This document shows positions 19,738 through 28,280 of a stretch of DNA of 64,000 nt, one piece after another (positions within the stretch are counted from its first letter, which is position 1; every line of letters begins with the position of its first letter). The DNA comes from Neobacillus sp. OS1-2 (GTDB lineage Bacteria; Bacillota; Bacilli; Bacillales; Cytobacillaceae): assembly GCF_030915505.1 (NCBI RefSeq), contig NZ_CP133265.1:372001-436000 (forward strand). The letters are read 5' to 3'. A program made the translations under genes and the position numbers. The notes beneath the pieces were generated by a model. The model ran no database searches. It was given only the letters and a program-made list of their open reading frames with translations, and had not been told where the DNA came from.

Positions 19738-20937
19738 CTATCTCATCATCATCGTTAAATTTCCAGCCGCAACAATGACGGTAATACTTAAAAAGAACAT
19801 CAGTGAAACAATCCCGAGAGCTGCAAAAACATAGATAACACTTTTACTGATAATATCTAGACATTTAATCACTGGACCACCACCTAAGGGCTGAAGGATG
19901 GCGGCTGCAAATTTATAAATAAAGGCAATCATTAATATTTTTATAGCTGGGAAGGCAACGATTATTAGCAGGATGGCCACTCCGGCAATACCAACTGTAT
20001 TTTTTAGGAGCACAGATGCACTAACAACTGTATCCGTGGCATCAGTAAACATTCTCCCAATGACGGGAATGAAGTTTCCTGTCACAAATTTTGCGGTTCT
20101 AATGGCAACCCCATCAGTAACGGCTGCCGATGCTCCCTGCACTGAGATGACTCCAAGAAAGATTGTTAAGAAAAGTCCCATTAATCCGATGCTCCAGTTT
20201 CGCAAAAGGGCAGCCAATTGTGAAACTTTATACTGCTCAGACATCGTGCTGACAATACTGAGCAAGGTAGCTAAAAAGAGGAGTGGCAGGATCACATATT
20301 GCATGAACGTTCCGCTTATATTCATTAGGAATAATATTACTGGATGAAAGAAGGCAGCGGATACTAGACCCCCTGATGCCGCAATAAGGGCGAGCAGAAG
20401 AGGAACTAGTGCAAGGACAAAGGAGGTCATTGTCCCAATTGCCTCAGTAGTATAATTAATGGCGATATGAAAACTATTTAGGGCCAGGATGACCAGCACC
20501 ATATAAACAATCGAGTAGGCAACCTTACTAATCGCGCTTTTCTCAAAAGCATTCTGCATGGATTGAAGAAACATGCTGAATATGGTTAACATGATCAACG
20601 AACCAAGTAATTTTCCATTCGCAACAAACTCATGAAAGGCAAACTTTAAAATACCCTGACCCCATTGCTTAAATGAAAATTTTTTATCACCTTTTACAAA
20701 ATCATAAAGACTTCCTTTTTGGCTTTCCGGGAGGAAGCCCCCATATTTATTGGTAATATCCTCCCAGAATTGTTTGAGTTCAGTTAAGTCCAAGGTCTTT
20801 AGCTGTTCGTCTACTAATTCCTGTGGAGAAAGTGGGTTTAAGGTGTCTTTAGATTCTTCGGCAGCTTGGACACTTGGAATATACAAGAAAAGAAAAAGAA
20901 GAATGATAATAGGAATAATCTGCAGCCTTTGCTTCAA
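19738..20937 (-). CDS. spoIIIAE: Stage III sporulation protein AE
   Basis: A 399-residue polytopic protein with a signal sequence (residues 1-25) and about eight membrane segments, a candidate membrane transporter base of the A-Q channel. GFIPVIGRMFTDATDTVVSASVLLKNTVG and LQPLGGGPVIKCLDIISKSV are conserved stretches. The TTG start at 20937 follows AGAGGTG. Confidence 0.94.
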   Translation of the reverse strand: MKQRLQIIPIIILLFLFLYIPSVQAAEESKDTLNPLSPQELVDEQLKTLDLTELKQFWEDITNKYGGFLPESQKGSLYDFVKGDKKFSFKQWGQGILKFAFHEFVANGKLLGSLIMLTIFSMFLQSMQNAFEKSAISKVAYSIVYMVLVILALNSFHIAINYTTEAIGTMTSFVLALVPLLLALIAASGGLVSAAFFHPVILFLMNISGTFMQYVILPLLFLATLLSIVSTMSEQYKVSQLAALLRNWSIGLMGLFLTIFLGVISVQGASAAVTDGVAIRTAKFVTGNFIPVIGRMFTDATDTVVSASVLLKNTVGIAGVAILLIIVAFPAIKILMIAFIYKFAAAILQPLGGGPVIKCLDIISKSVIYVFAALGIVSLMFFLSITVIVAAGNLTMMMR

Positions 20938-20968
20938 TGAGTAACACCTCTTTTTTAAGGTCTGTCCA

Positions 20969-21358
20969 TTAGCTCGGAATTAGTTTGATAATGGTTTCAA
21001 TCAATACAGTTAGAATCGGAATCGCCATTGCTAGAATAATAATCTTTCCTGCTAATTCAATCTTGGAGGCAATCGCGCCCTGTCCCGCATCCTTGGTAAT
21101 TTGGGTGGCGAATTCGGCAATATAGGCAATCCCAATGATTTTAAGGATTGTTTCAATGTAAACCATATTCACCTTTGCATTCACTGCCAGCTTTTCGAGC
21201 ATATGAATAATTTCAAAAATCTTATCCACTAAAAAGAGGAAAATGACACAGCCAGCAAATACCACTATTAGGAAGGCGAAATTTGGTTTTTGCTCTTTAA
21301 TGATTAAGGCAAGAAAGGTTGCGATGAGAGCAAAACCGATAATTTTTATGATTTCAAT
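20969..21358 (-). CDS. spoIIIAD: Stage III sporulation protein AD, apparent AUU start
   Basis: A small membrane protein of the A-Q channel with about four hydrophobic helices. The conserved part TILKIIGIAYIAEFATQITKDAGQGAIASKIELAGKI is present. Homology to B. subtilis (133 residues) continues 31 codons upstream of the first GTG, through IIGFALIATFLALIIKEQKPNFAFLIV. That stretch has no ATG, GTG or TTG in frame after a perfect AGGAGG. The only initiator at proper spacing (8 bases) is ATT at 21358, giving 129 residues. A GTG at 21265 would remove a whole membrane segment and lacks a ribosome site. Confidence 0.85.
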   Translation of the reverse strand: MEIIKIIGFALIATFLALIIKEQKPNFAFLIVVFAGCVIFLFLVDKIFEIIHMLEKLAVNAKVNMVYIETILKIIGIAYIAEFATQITKDAGQGAIASKIELAGKIIILAMAIPILTVLIETIIKLIPS

Positions 21359-21374
21359 CGCAAAGACCTCCTTT

Positions 21375-21578
21375 CTATTGAAACAGGAATACTGATTTTA
21401 TTTTCTGAAAAAGATCATCCACGATGGAGGCTACCTGGAACAAAATATAGATAAACCCGAAAAGAGTGACCCACTGCGCGTATTCCTTCTTCCCGACTTG
21501 ATCAAGTACCGTATGCAAAAAGGCTACAACAATGCCAACTCCGGCAATTTTAAAAATAATATCCACTTCTAAACCCAT
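21375..21578 (-). CDS. spoIIIAC: Stage III sporulation protein AC
   Basis: A 67-residue protein with two membrane helices (MGLEVDIIFKIAGVGIVVAFLHTVL and WVTLFGFIYILFQVASIV), typical of SpoIIIAC. It forms part of the A-Q channel base and lies between spoIIIAB and spoIIIAD as usual. Confidence 0.94.
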   Translation of the reverse strand: MGLEVDIIFKIAGVGIVVAFLHTVLDQVGKKEYAQWVTLFGFIYILFQVASIVDDLFQKIKSVFLFQ

Positions 21579-21589
21579 TGCTTTTCCCC

Positions 21590-22105
21590 CTAGAATAATA
21601 AAATGATCAATAATAATCCTGATAAGAATCCGAGACTTTTTACCATTTTTTCATATTTGGCCTGCCGGTCGATGGCGTCTGCTTCCTCTCTTTCTAAGTG
21701 GGAAAGAGTTAGCATAATATGTTTTTGCTGGGAAAAGCGATCATGACGGCCAAGAGTCTCCCCGAATTGCTTCATAATTTCAAATTCTCCCTGTCTTAAA
21801 GCAGTTGATTTCCATACCTCTCTTAAACTAGTTTCCCACGCTTCATTTACTGTTGTTTCCGTATCGGTAAGTTTTTTTGCGAATGCTTCAAAAAACGTGG
21901 AGAGCGGCTTAGCAAGTTGGGCTGCTAATCTTCGGGCTGCTTCATGCAATGGGGTATGGCTATACATAATTTCAGCCTCAAGAGATTGAAGCGCCGACCT
22001 TAATGCTCTAAGCTGCTTTGGCCGTGCACTAAAATTCCTGGAAGCCTCAAATCCAGTCCAAGTTGTCGCAACAATAATGATAATGGCGCCAATTAACTTA
22101 ATCAT
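21590..22105 (-). CDS. spoIIIAB: Stage III sporulation protein AB
   Basis: A 171-residue protein with an N-terminal membrane anchor (residues 3-18), a helical middle (LRALRSALQSLEAEIMYSHTPLHEAARRLA) and a C-terminal membrane helix. It resembles GspF-type components of secretion machines. It overlaps spoIIIAA by 4 bp (ATGA). Confidence 0.94.
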   Translation of the reverse strand: MIKLIGAIIIIVATTWTGFEASRNFSARPKQLRALRSALQSLEAEIMYSHTPLHEAARRLAAQLAKPLSTFFEAFAKKLTDTETTVNEAWETSLREVWKSTALRQGEFEIMKQFGETLGRHDRFSQQKHIMLTLSHLEREEADAIDRQAKYEKMVKSLGFLSGLLLIILLF

Positions 22106-23028
22106 TTTGTCACTCTCACTTTTTGATTCATTTCGTGCCCGCTTTCGTTAAATATATGGGTAATGGTCCCAGGGCCCGATGACCTACTAAGGATGACAAA
22201 TCGTTCAAAAATTTTTTGGTCAATTAGATCCCTTAGGGATGGCCGTTTTCTTAGTTCTTCTATGCTCGTCCCGTGCGTGGTCATGATTAGTTTTATACCA
22301 GCATGAACAGCCTCCTGAATGGCTTCAGCATCTTCTTTTCGACCAATTTCATCCACGATTAGGACATCTGGGCTCATCGAACGGATCAGCATCATCATTC
22401 CTTCTGCCTTTGGGCAGGCATCTAACACATCAAGACGGGGGCCAAAAGATAATTGCGGAACCCCATGGACACAACCAGCAATTTCACTCCGTTCATCCAC
22501 AACTCCCACCTTACTTGCCTGAATTCCTCCTGCCCTGTTGCCTGTAGAAATAATTCTGGCGATATCACGTAGCAGTGTCGTCTTTCCTGTTTGTGGCGGT
22601 CCAATAATCATCGTATGCATCCAGTTACCTTTATAAATAAACGGAATGATAGGTTCGGCAATCCCCACCTTTTCCCTAGCAACTCGTATATTAAATGAGG
22701 AAATATCCCTAATCGCTTTAACCTTGCCATCCTCAAGAATGACCTTTCCGGCCAGTCCAATCCGATGTCCTCCGGATACGGTTATATACCCGCGTTTTAG
22801 TTCTTCCTCCAGCGTATAAATGGAGAAATGGCTAATTTTATTTAGAAGATGAATAGCATCCTCAGATTGAACAATATAGGATAAAAACCTCGGGGCTCCC
22901 TTTACCATCATTTCAATTGGCCGGTTAACACGAATTCGAATTTCCTCTAATTCTTCTTTTTGGTCAGGAGGGATTTTGTTGATTAGGTCGGCAATATTTT
23001 TCGGTAAATAGGGAAGGATGGTTTCCAT
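22102..23028 (-). CDS. spoIIIAA: Stage III sporulation protein AA, ATPase
   Basis: A 308-residue secretion-type ATPase that powers or regulates the A-Q channel. The Walker A motif is IIGPPQTGKTTLLRD near residue 140, and the Walker B region has MSPDVLIVDEIGR. It is the first gene of the eight-gene spoIIIA operon, which runs without significant gaps to spoIIIAH. An AGGAGGAAGC site precedes the ATG, and a sigma-E promoter lies just upstream. Confidence 0.95.
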   Translation of the reverse strand: METILPYLPKNIADLINKIPPDQKEELEEIRIRVNRPIEMMVKGAPRFLSYIVQSEDAIHLLNKISHFSIYTLEEELKRGYITVSGGHRIGLAGKVILEDGKVKAIRDISSFNIRVAREKVGIAEPIIPFIYKGNWMHTMIIGPPQTGKTTLLRDIARIISTGNRAGGIQASKVGVVDERSEIAGCVHGVPQLSFGPRLDVLDACPKAEGMMMLIRSMSPDVLIVDEIGRKEDAEAIQEAVHAGIKLIMTTHGTSIEELRKRPSLRDLIDQKIFERFVILSRSSGPGTITHIFNESGHEMNQKVRVTK

Positions 23029-23067
23029 GTATGCTTCCTCCTTTTATTTGCATATCTCATTAGTTAA

Positions 23068-23096
23068 AATGTATGCCTGCTTGGACACAATATGAC
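23068..23096 (-). promoter_or_regulatory. Sigma-E promoter of the spoIIIA operon
   Basis: On the minus strand GTCATATT (-35) and CATACATT (-10) are 13 bases apart. This is nearly the ideal sigma-E promoter (KMATATT, 13-15 bp, CATACAHT). It lies about 40 bp upstream of the spoIIIAA start and agrees with the known mother-cell sigma-E control of the operon. Confidence 0.9.
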
Positions 23097-23175
23097 TTTC
23101 AAATCTGTTAATTCATGTCTATTTTTTAGGATAAGATTAGTAGAACTAACTTTAAAAGAATAGATTTAAAGAAAA

Positions 23176-23214
23176 GCGCAAGCGCCCTGGAGCTGGACAA
23201 TTCTCAAAATCGAA
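23176..23214 (+). repeat. Dispersed repeat, left copy at the edge of the ccm block
   Basis: The segment contains GCGCAAGCGCC followed by CTGGAGCTGGACAATTCTC and AAAATCGAA. From the CTGGAGCT core onward it matches the copy at 33824-33851 at about 25 of 28 positions, in the same orientation. The two copies lie at the two junctions of the block that is absent between spoIIIAA and efp in B. subtilis. Similar short G+C-rich repeats are scattered in many Bacillaceae genomes, so flanking may be coincidental. Confidence 0.7.
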
Positions 23215-23304
23215 TGATATAAATTCTGATAATATAAAAACGGAACATTTCCAGTGTCCATTTCGTATTTTATAAGAGGGACAATAGTAAAGGGGGAGAT
23301 ACGT

Positions 23305-23988
23305 TTGTATCAATACTTGCCGCCTAATCGAAATGGATTCCATCACAAAGGCCAGTTAATAAAGGTAACAGGCGAAGGGGAACTTGCAATCCAGCCTGAT
23401 TCGGCTTCAGTGAACTTAGGGGTTATCACTGAATACAAGGAATTAATCGCAGCGCAGCAGCAGAACTCTAATGAAGTGTCAAAAGTAATCAATGCACTGC
23501 TCGGACTTGGAATTCCACAAAACCAATTACAAACCTTCGATTATCGAATTGAATCGGATTATGATTACGATCAAGGGAAACAAACTTTTCGAGGCTATAA
23601 AATAACTCATCTATTACAGGTGAATATAGAAGATTTATCAATCATAGGGAAAGTAGTGGATACAGCTGTTAAAAACGGTGTCAATTATGTCTCTAATGTA
23701 CAATTTAAAGCGAAGAATAAAGATGCATTTTATCAGCAAGCCCTGTCCCTTGCCCTTACAAATGCCATCGAAAAGGCCAAAACAATTGCCGGGACATTAA
23801 ATGTAACGCTAGTACCGACACCAAGCTTAGTGGTGGAGGGAGGGGGTACGGTTCAACCCTTCAACCACCAGTCTGAAACATTTGTTAAAAGCGTCAGTTC
23901 AACACAATTCGAACCAGGACAAATCATAGTAAAGGCAACAATCTCTGCTGAATTTCATTATCAAACACCATATAAAGCACCACTTTAA
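23305..23988 (+). CDS. SIMPL-domain (DUF541) protein
   Basis: A 227-residue SIMPL-domain protein. The text GQLIKVTGEGELAIQPDSASVNLGV is the usual domain start. It continues to LTNAIEKAKTIAGTLNVTLVPTPSLVVEGG, giving the domain at about residues 15-220. There is no signal peptide in the chosen reading, so the location is unclear; many family members are exported. The TTG at 23305 lies six bases behind AAGGGGGAG; longer readings have no site. It is the only plus-strand gene of the block and converges on ccmG. The function is not known. Confidence 0.85.
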   Translation: MYQYLPPNRNGFHHKGQLIKVTGEGELAIQPDSASVNLGVITEYKELIAAQQQNSNEVSKVINALLGLGIPQNQLQTFDYRIESDYDYDQGKQTFRGYKITHLLQVNIEDLSIIGKVVDTAVKNGVNYVSNVQFKAKNKDAFYQQALSLALTNAIEKAKTIAGTLNVTLVPTPSLVVEGGGTVQPFNHQSETFVKSVSSTQFEPGQIIVKATISAEFHYQTPYKAPL

Positions 23989-23991
23989 TGA

Positions 23992-24031
23992 AAAAAGGAT
24001 TGAACCACAAATATAAGGTTCAATCCTTTTT
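23992..24031. terminator. Bidirectional terminator between the SIMPL gene and ccmG
   Basis: A perfect 15-bp stem (AAAAAGGATTGAACC / GGTTCAATCCTTTTT, loop 10) with U-runs on both strands ends the convergent SIMPL gene and the whole ccm operon. Confidence 0.92.
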
Positions 24032-24039
24032 GATTATTG

Positions 24040-24549
24040 CTATTTGTCATATTTCTTTGCCCAGTTGTATAACTGCATTTCTGTTACTGGTCCATTAAAA
24101 TGCTCTCTTATGATACCTTGTTTATCAATAACAAATGTTTCAGGCTGTCCTGTCACATTATACAATTTCGACACCTTGGCATTATAATCGAATAGATAAT
24201 TCATTCCTGCTTTATTATGATCTGTTACCTTATTTATCTTATCAATGGTCTCACCGCGATTAATCATAAGAAATGGATACTGATCACCATAGTCTTTTTG
24301 AAAAGCCTCAAGTTCCGGAAGCTCCTCTTTACAAGGTGCACACCAGCTGGCAAAATAATTTAAAATAACAACCTTCCCCTTATAGTCCGAGAGCTTGGTA
24401 TTACTTCCATCAATCTTTGGAAGTTCGAAATTATATGCTTTATCACCAATATCCGTATGTTTGCCCTTGGATACCAAACTATATCCAAAAAAGCCAAACA
24501 TCCCCACAATCAGTATCAATACGAGTAATTTGATAACTCGCTGGTTCAT
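24040..24549 (-). CDS. ccmG: CcmG/ResA-like thiol-disulfide oxidoreductase
   Basis: A membrane-anchored thioredoxin-fold protein of 169 residues. One N-terminal membrane helix (about residues 7-25) is followed by an AhpC/TSA-type domain with the redox pair Cys70-Cys73 in FASWCAPCKEELPELE and a VTGQPETFVID cis-Pro region. Such proteins keep CXXCH cysteines of apocytochromes reduced on the outer face. The ATG at 24549 follows AGGGGGAA; a further upstream start is less likely. It is last in the ccm operon. ResA is the B. subtilis System II counterpart, and sequence alone cannot fully separate CcmG from ResA; the operon favours CcmG. The reductant may come from a CcdA-type protein. Confidence 0.85.
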   Translation of the reverse strand: MNQRVIKLLVLILIVGMFGFFGYSLVSKGKHTDIGDKAYNFELPKIDGSNTKLSDYKGKVVILNYFASWCAPCKEELPELEAFQKDYGDQYPFLMINRGETIDKINKVTDHNKAGMNYLFDYNAKVSKLYNVTGQPETFVIDKQGIIREHFNGPVTEMQLYNWAKKYDK

Positions 24550-24581
24550 CGTATTTCCCCCTGACACTCGAGACTTACAGT

Positions 24582-24713
24582 CTATTGATCGAGCTGCTTT
24601 AAGAATTCAATTTCCTTTTTAAGTTTGTTGTGTCTTTTTCCGATAATAAACATATAAGCAAAGATAACCACCCAAGCGACAGAATAAGCACCTAACATAT
24701 ATTCATAATTCAT
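24582..24713 (-). CDS. ccmD: CcmD-like small membrane protein
   Basis: A 43-residue protein directly after ccmC: MNYEYMLGAYSVAWVV, one membrane helix (about residues 7-26), then a basic helix HNKLKKEIEFLKQ. The pattern Y..AY.VAW, one helix, K/R-rich tail is that of CcmD. CcmD releases holo-CcmE from the CcmABC complex in the proteobacterial pathway. AGGAGGG precedes the ATG by eight bases. Its size, position and site together make the call strong despite its shortness. Confidence 0.88.
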   Translation of the reverse strand: MNYEYMLGAYSVAWVVIFAYMFIIGKRHNKLKKEIEFLKQLDQ

Positions 24714-24725
24714 GATTAAACCCTC

Positions 24726-25487
24726 CTAATTTTCCATTTTTTCTCTTAATTTTTCTTTATATTGCTCAACTTTCATTCGCATATTTTCAAAAGAAACACC
24801 CTTATAAAGCAGGTAGGAATAAAGAATGGTAAATGAAGTAATTGTGATTAGCAATGCTGCTAACATTGTATCCTCAATCCCGCCGCCCTTTTGAGATGGG
24901 CCATCCCCAAAAACAATTGGGTGAAATTTCGTTTGCCACCAGCGAATAGCAAAGAATACGATTGGAACATCTGCAAAACCAATGATGCCAAACACTGCTG
25001 AAAGTCGAGCCTTTTTATCCCATACGCCATCCATCTGCCTAATCATTATGTAGGCAATATAGATAAAGAAAAGAATTAATGTTGTGATTAAACGCGGCTC
25101 CCATACCCACCATGTATTCCAAGCCGACCTGGCCCAAATAGGACCTGTCGTTAATACAATAATTGTAAACACAACTCCAATTTCAGCTGAAACATAGGCA
25201 TACGTATCAAATATTCTTTTCCGCTTGATTAAGAACAAAATACTAAAAACAAATGTGACAAAAAATGCCATAAACGCTAACCAGGCAGAGCTTACATGAA
25301 AATAAAAGATCTTTTGGGCGGCATGCATTGATTTTTCTTCCGCTGCAAAGATGAAAATAAAGTAAAGAGAAACCAACATTGAGATGACTGTAGCAGCAAA
25401 CAACATTTTTGAGAGATTCGTTGATTTCGCATCTGCCACCTGTGTCTTAGGAAGCGTCGCTTTCTCTCGTTCGAGATTCATACTCAT
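24726..25487 (-). CDS. ccmC: Haem handling protein CcmC
   Basis: A 253-residue membrane protein with six predicted helices. It carries the haem-binding WWD-type segment (residues 118-133, WARSAWNTWWVWEPRL) flanked by two His, His64 in FYFHVSSAW and His189 in KFHPIV, the expected axial ligands. One change is Glu for the usual Asp in WxWD. CcmC loads haem onto CcmE outside the membrane. The ATG at 25487 lies eight bases behind GGAGG that overlaps the end of ccmB. The N-terminus is longer than usual by about 25 polar residues. Confidence 0.92.
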   Translation of the reverse strand: MSMNLEREKATLPKTQVADAKSTNLSKMLFAATVISMLVSLYFIFIFAAEEKSMHAAQKIFYFHVSSAWLAFMAFFVTFVFSILFLIKRKRIFDTYAYVSAEIGVVFTIIVLTTGPIWARSAWNTWWVWEPRLITTLILFFIYIAYIMIRQMDGVWDKKARLSAVFGIIGFADVPIVFFAIRWWQTKFHPIVFGDGPSQKGGGIEDTMLAALLITITSFTILYSYLLYKGVSFENMRMKVEQYKEKLREKMEN

Positions 25488-25490
25488 CAC

Positions 25491-26171
25491 TTAAACCTCC
25501 AGCACATAATCTATTAATAAGAAACATACAACAAAGAAGATAACATCATACGCCGTGACCAATTGAATCCAGGCAATCGCACTCGAAAGCTTTTCCATAT
25601 TCGATAAAATGATTTTCGTGGCCTGAACCACTCCAATTAAGATTGGGGTTGTAATGGGAAAAAGCAATAATGGCAAGAGCATCTCACTGCTTTTAGAATT
25701 GGCGGCCAAGGCTGCTAAGAATGTTCCAATCGCAATAAATCCAAAGCTGCCTAAGAAAATGGTTAAAATAAAATAAGGAAGACTGCCCAGAAATTTAAAA
25801 TCAAACAACAAGAATAGAAACGGGATGGAAACAAGTTCCACTACGAGCATCATCGCAAAATTGGCCAGGAACTTCCCTAAATAAATGCTTTGGGCTTCCA
25901 TTGGTGCAACAAGTAAGCCTTGTATTGTATCATTTCGCTGCTCCGAGATAAACGATCTGTTCAGACCTAAAATACCAGCAAACACGATAATGACCCAAAT
26001 GACTCCTGGAATAACAGCCTTAGTTGTGTTATTCGCCGGGTCAAATGCAAAACTGAAAACAACAATCACAAGTCCCGCAAATATAATCTGTGTCGTGAGA
26101 ATTTGTTTTGTTTTTAACTCTGAATATAAATCTTTTTTTGCTAGGAAGAGGGCTGTTCGATATAAATTCAT
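25491..26171 (-). CDS. ccmB: Haem exporter permease CcmB
   Basis: A 226-residue ABC permease with six membrane helices. It matches the CcmB family: FISEQRNDTIQGLLVAPMEAQSIYLGKF is the characteristic loop after helix 2, and LLPLLLFPITTPILIGVVQAT the later one. With CcmA and CcmC it forms the ABC complex that drives release of holo-CcmE. Its ATG overlaps ccmA's end by 4 bp. Confidence 0.92.
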   Translation of the reverse strand: MNLYRTALFLAKKDLYSELKTKQILTTQIIFAGLVIVVFSFAFDPANNTTKAVIPGVIWVIIVFAGILGLNRSFISEQRNDTIQGLLVAPMEAQSIYLGKFLANFAMMLVVELVSIPFLFLLFDFKFLGSLPYFILTIFLGSFGFIAIGTFLAALAANSKSSEMLLPLLLFPITTPILIGVVQATKIILSNMEKLSSAIAWIQLVTAYDVIFFVVCFLLIDYVLEV

Positions 26172-26872
26172 GACACAGCCTCCACTTGAAGCTCATATTT
26201 TTCAGAAACATAGCCTAAATTTTTATTTTCTATCTTAAAGTCATCGACAATCTTCCCATTCTTCACAATAATGACCCGGTCACAAATTTCAGCTGCTTGT
26301 TTGAAATCATGAGTGACCATCAAGGTTGTTGCACCCTTTTCTTTCATAGAAAGAATCACATTGTTGAGAATCGTAATTGCACCTTGATCCAGTCCAGTAT
26401 GAGGTTCGTCTAAAAGTAGAACGGCCGGATCATGAACAATTGCCCGAGCGATAGCAATCCTCTGAATCATACCGCGTGAAAAGTTCTTCACCGGTTCATT
26501 TAAAAAGAAGGACAATCCTACTTCTTTTACAAGTTGAACGGCTTTTTGTTCGGCATCTTTTACCCCATATATATTCCCAAAGAAAACAAGATTTTCTAAC
26601 GGGGAGTAATGATCATAAAGTAAGCTGGAATGGGGTAAATAACCTAATAATTTTTTGATTTCAATCTGGTTTTTTTTCAATTCCATTCCATTAATCAGCA
26701 CTCGTCCTGATGTGGGTTTTATTAAGGTTGCCAGCACCTTTAACAGCGTACTCTTACCAGCACCATTTGGTCCAAGTATCGCTACCGTTTCTCCTTTTTC
26801 TATATGGAGATCTACACCACGCAGTATCAGCTTATTGTCAGCTTGCTTGGTTAGTTTTTTTATTTCTATCAT
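26168..26872 (-). CDS. ccmA: Haem exporter ATPase CcmA
   Basis: A 234-residue ABC ATPase with Walker A at residues 34-42 (GPNGAGKST), signature FSRGMIQR, Walker B VLLLDEPHTGLD and the H-loop in VTHDF. On sequence alone it resembles many ABC ATPases, but its 4-bp overlap with ccmB and the ccmC-ccmD neighbours identify it as CcmA. It should hydrolyse ATP to free haem-bound CcmE from CcmC. Confidence 0.92.
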   Translation of the reverse strand: MIEIKKLTKQADNKLILRGVDLHIEKGETVAILGPNGAGKSTLLKVLATLIKPTSGRVLINGMELKKNQIEIKKLLGYLPHSSLLYDHYSPLENLVFFGNIYGVKDAEQKAVQLVKEVGLSFFLNEPVKNFSRGMIQRIAIARAIVHDPAVLLLDEPHTGLDQGAITILNNVILSMKEKGATTLMVTHDFKQAAEICDRVIIVKNGKIVDDFKIENKNLGYVSEKYELQVEAVS

Positions 26873-26895
26873 CTGCAGGTCCCCCCAACAAGCAG

Positions 26896-27891
26896 TTACT
26901 CAACAAAATTACGTAAATTTAATTTAACCTGGACTAAATGCTGTTTATAAGCAGTAAGCTTTGCCTGATATTCATCCTCTGAAAGCCTACCCTCTCCAAA
27001 GGTTTCTTCCAATTCAATAATCTTATCCATAATTGCCTTTTGCTTCATCATCAAGAGCTTAAAGGCTTTCTCCTCCTTATCTGCTCCGAGCCTTTCCTCG
27101 TCTAGCCTTGCTTTTCTTCTAAAATAGGCAAAATAGGCAATTCCCGCAATAATAATGGCCCCAATAATAATCATGAAGATATGCGGGTTAAAACGATGTA
27201 ATGGTGATTGCCCCCACATTCTTAAATGTCCGGGATTGTGAAATGCAGGTGCTGTATGGGTAACAGTGCTATTTTTTTCACCTTCATTGGTTGCGGCTTT
27301 GGCTTTGGTTTCATCAACAGCAGGCTGTTTGTCTTTATTATAGACAAGCGTAAAGCTCTGATTTTCCTTAATACTTTCGATACTGTACCCAAAGTAATTT
27401 TGATCATCAAATTTGAAAAGACCTTGACTAGTTGCGTCGGCGCCTTTCACCTCAATACTGCCTCTTCCCTCAGGCACAAGAATCTGCATCATTTGAATAG
27501 GATAATCAACTACAACATTGACTTCTTTATCTTTCGGCATTCGATAACTGTATGGCAGCACCATTGTTTGATTTGCCGGGATTGGTGTTGTGGTAATAAA
27601 GCCCTTCTCCACTTGTTCAAAAGCAATCTTATTATCTAAAAAATTTAGATCCTTTGCACCTTCAGGCAAGGTTACATGTAATACTGCCTTACTTGTCCCA
27701 TCACCCTTATATTCCGCAGCTGAAGTGTTGGTATAATTCGTCATATTCATTAGATTTGTTGAACCATCTTCTGCCGGACTAACGACAAGGTAATGCATAT
27801 CAATGGTGATTTTAGCATCGGAGGCTGCTAAACCAAATGTAGGAGTTAGCAGCAGCACTCCAAGGAGGAGGGCGGTGATTTTTTTGATCAC
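26896..27891 (-). CDS. Membrane-anchored protein of unknown function in the ccm operon
   Basis: A 331-residue protein I do not recognise. A signal peptide (residues 1-22) precedes an extracellular beta-rich domain of about 180 residues, a low-complexity linker (about 192-215), and one membrane helix (about 236-258). A cytoplasmic helical tail ends in LEETFGEGRLSEDEYQAKLTAY. This G-x-L/I-S-x-x-x-Y hairpin also occurs in the two other unnamed proteins of the operon. The architecture resembles the 350-residue protein at 31262-32314. GTG start after GGGGGAAG, overlapping the preceding stop by 4 bp. The position before ccmA suggests a role in haem delivery or apocytochrome handling; this is inference. 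Confidence 0.75.
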   Translation of the reverse strand: MIKKITALLLGVLLLTPTFGLAASDAKITIDMHYLVVSPAEDGSTNLMNMTNYTNTSAAEYKGDGTSKAVLHVTLPEGAKDLNFLDNKIAFEQVEKGFITTTPIPANQTMVLPYSYRMPKDKEVNVVVDYPIQMMQILVPEGRGSIEVKGADATSQGLFKFDDQNYFGYSIESIKENQSFTLVYNKDKQPAVDETKAKAATNEGEKNSTVTHTAPAFHNPGHLRMWGQSPLHRFNPHIFMIIIGAIIIAGIAYFAYFRRKARLDEERLGADKEEKAFKLLMMKQKAIMDKIIELEETFGEGRLSEDEYQAKLTAYKQHLVQVKLNLRNFVE

Positions 27892-28268
27892 TTTTCTTCC
27901 CCCTTTTTCTTTTTGTAGCTCTTCATTTGCGCTTCAATTTCTTTTTCCACTTCTGCCATTAAATCATGATCAACAGCTGGTTCAACGATCTGTTCTTCTT
28001 CTCTCATAATATTGGCCACTTCAATTTCGTATTGCTTCTTTAAATGTCTATAATCTGCATGTGAGATTTTATCCATTTTGTATTCAAACTCGATCTCATT
28101 TAGAGTTGTTAAAAGCGCTTCTTTCGTTGTCGCTAAATCCTGCCCTTTGGTTCCTACATGTAAATAGGGTAGACGATCCCACTTAAATAGCGGTGCCAAT
28201 AGTAGAAATAAACAAACAAGCGCCAATACCGCTGTGAAAAGCAGCGAAATGATTGAGATATCGTGCAT
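27888..28268 (-). CDS. Small CcmI-like membrane protein
   Basis: A 126-residue protein with one N-terminal membrane helix (about residues 5-28) and a cytoplasmic helical part with LLTTLNEIEFEYKMDKISHADYRHLKKQYEIE. That stretch resembles the short helical region after the first membrane segment of CcmI/CycH, but the second membrane helix and the TPR domain of true CcmI are absent. It follows ccmH by 12 bp and overlaps the next gene by 4 bp. ATG at 28268 with AGGA ten bases before it; a GTG at 28277 is possible. Confidence 0.75.
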   Translation of the reverse strand: MHDISIISLLFTAVLALVCLFLLLAPLFKWDRLPYLHVGTKGQDLATTKEALLTTLNEIEFEYKMDKISHADYRHLKKQYEIEVANIMREEEQIVEPAVDHDLMAEVEKEIEAQMKSYKKKKGEEK

Positions 28269-28280
28269 TATGTTCACATC

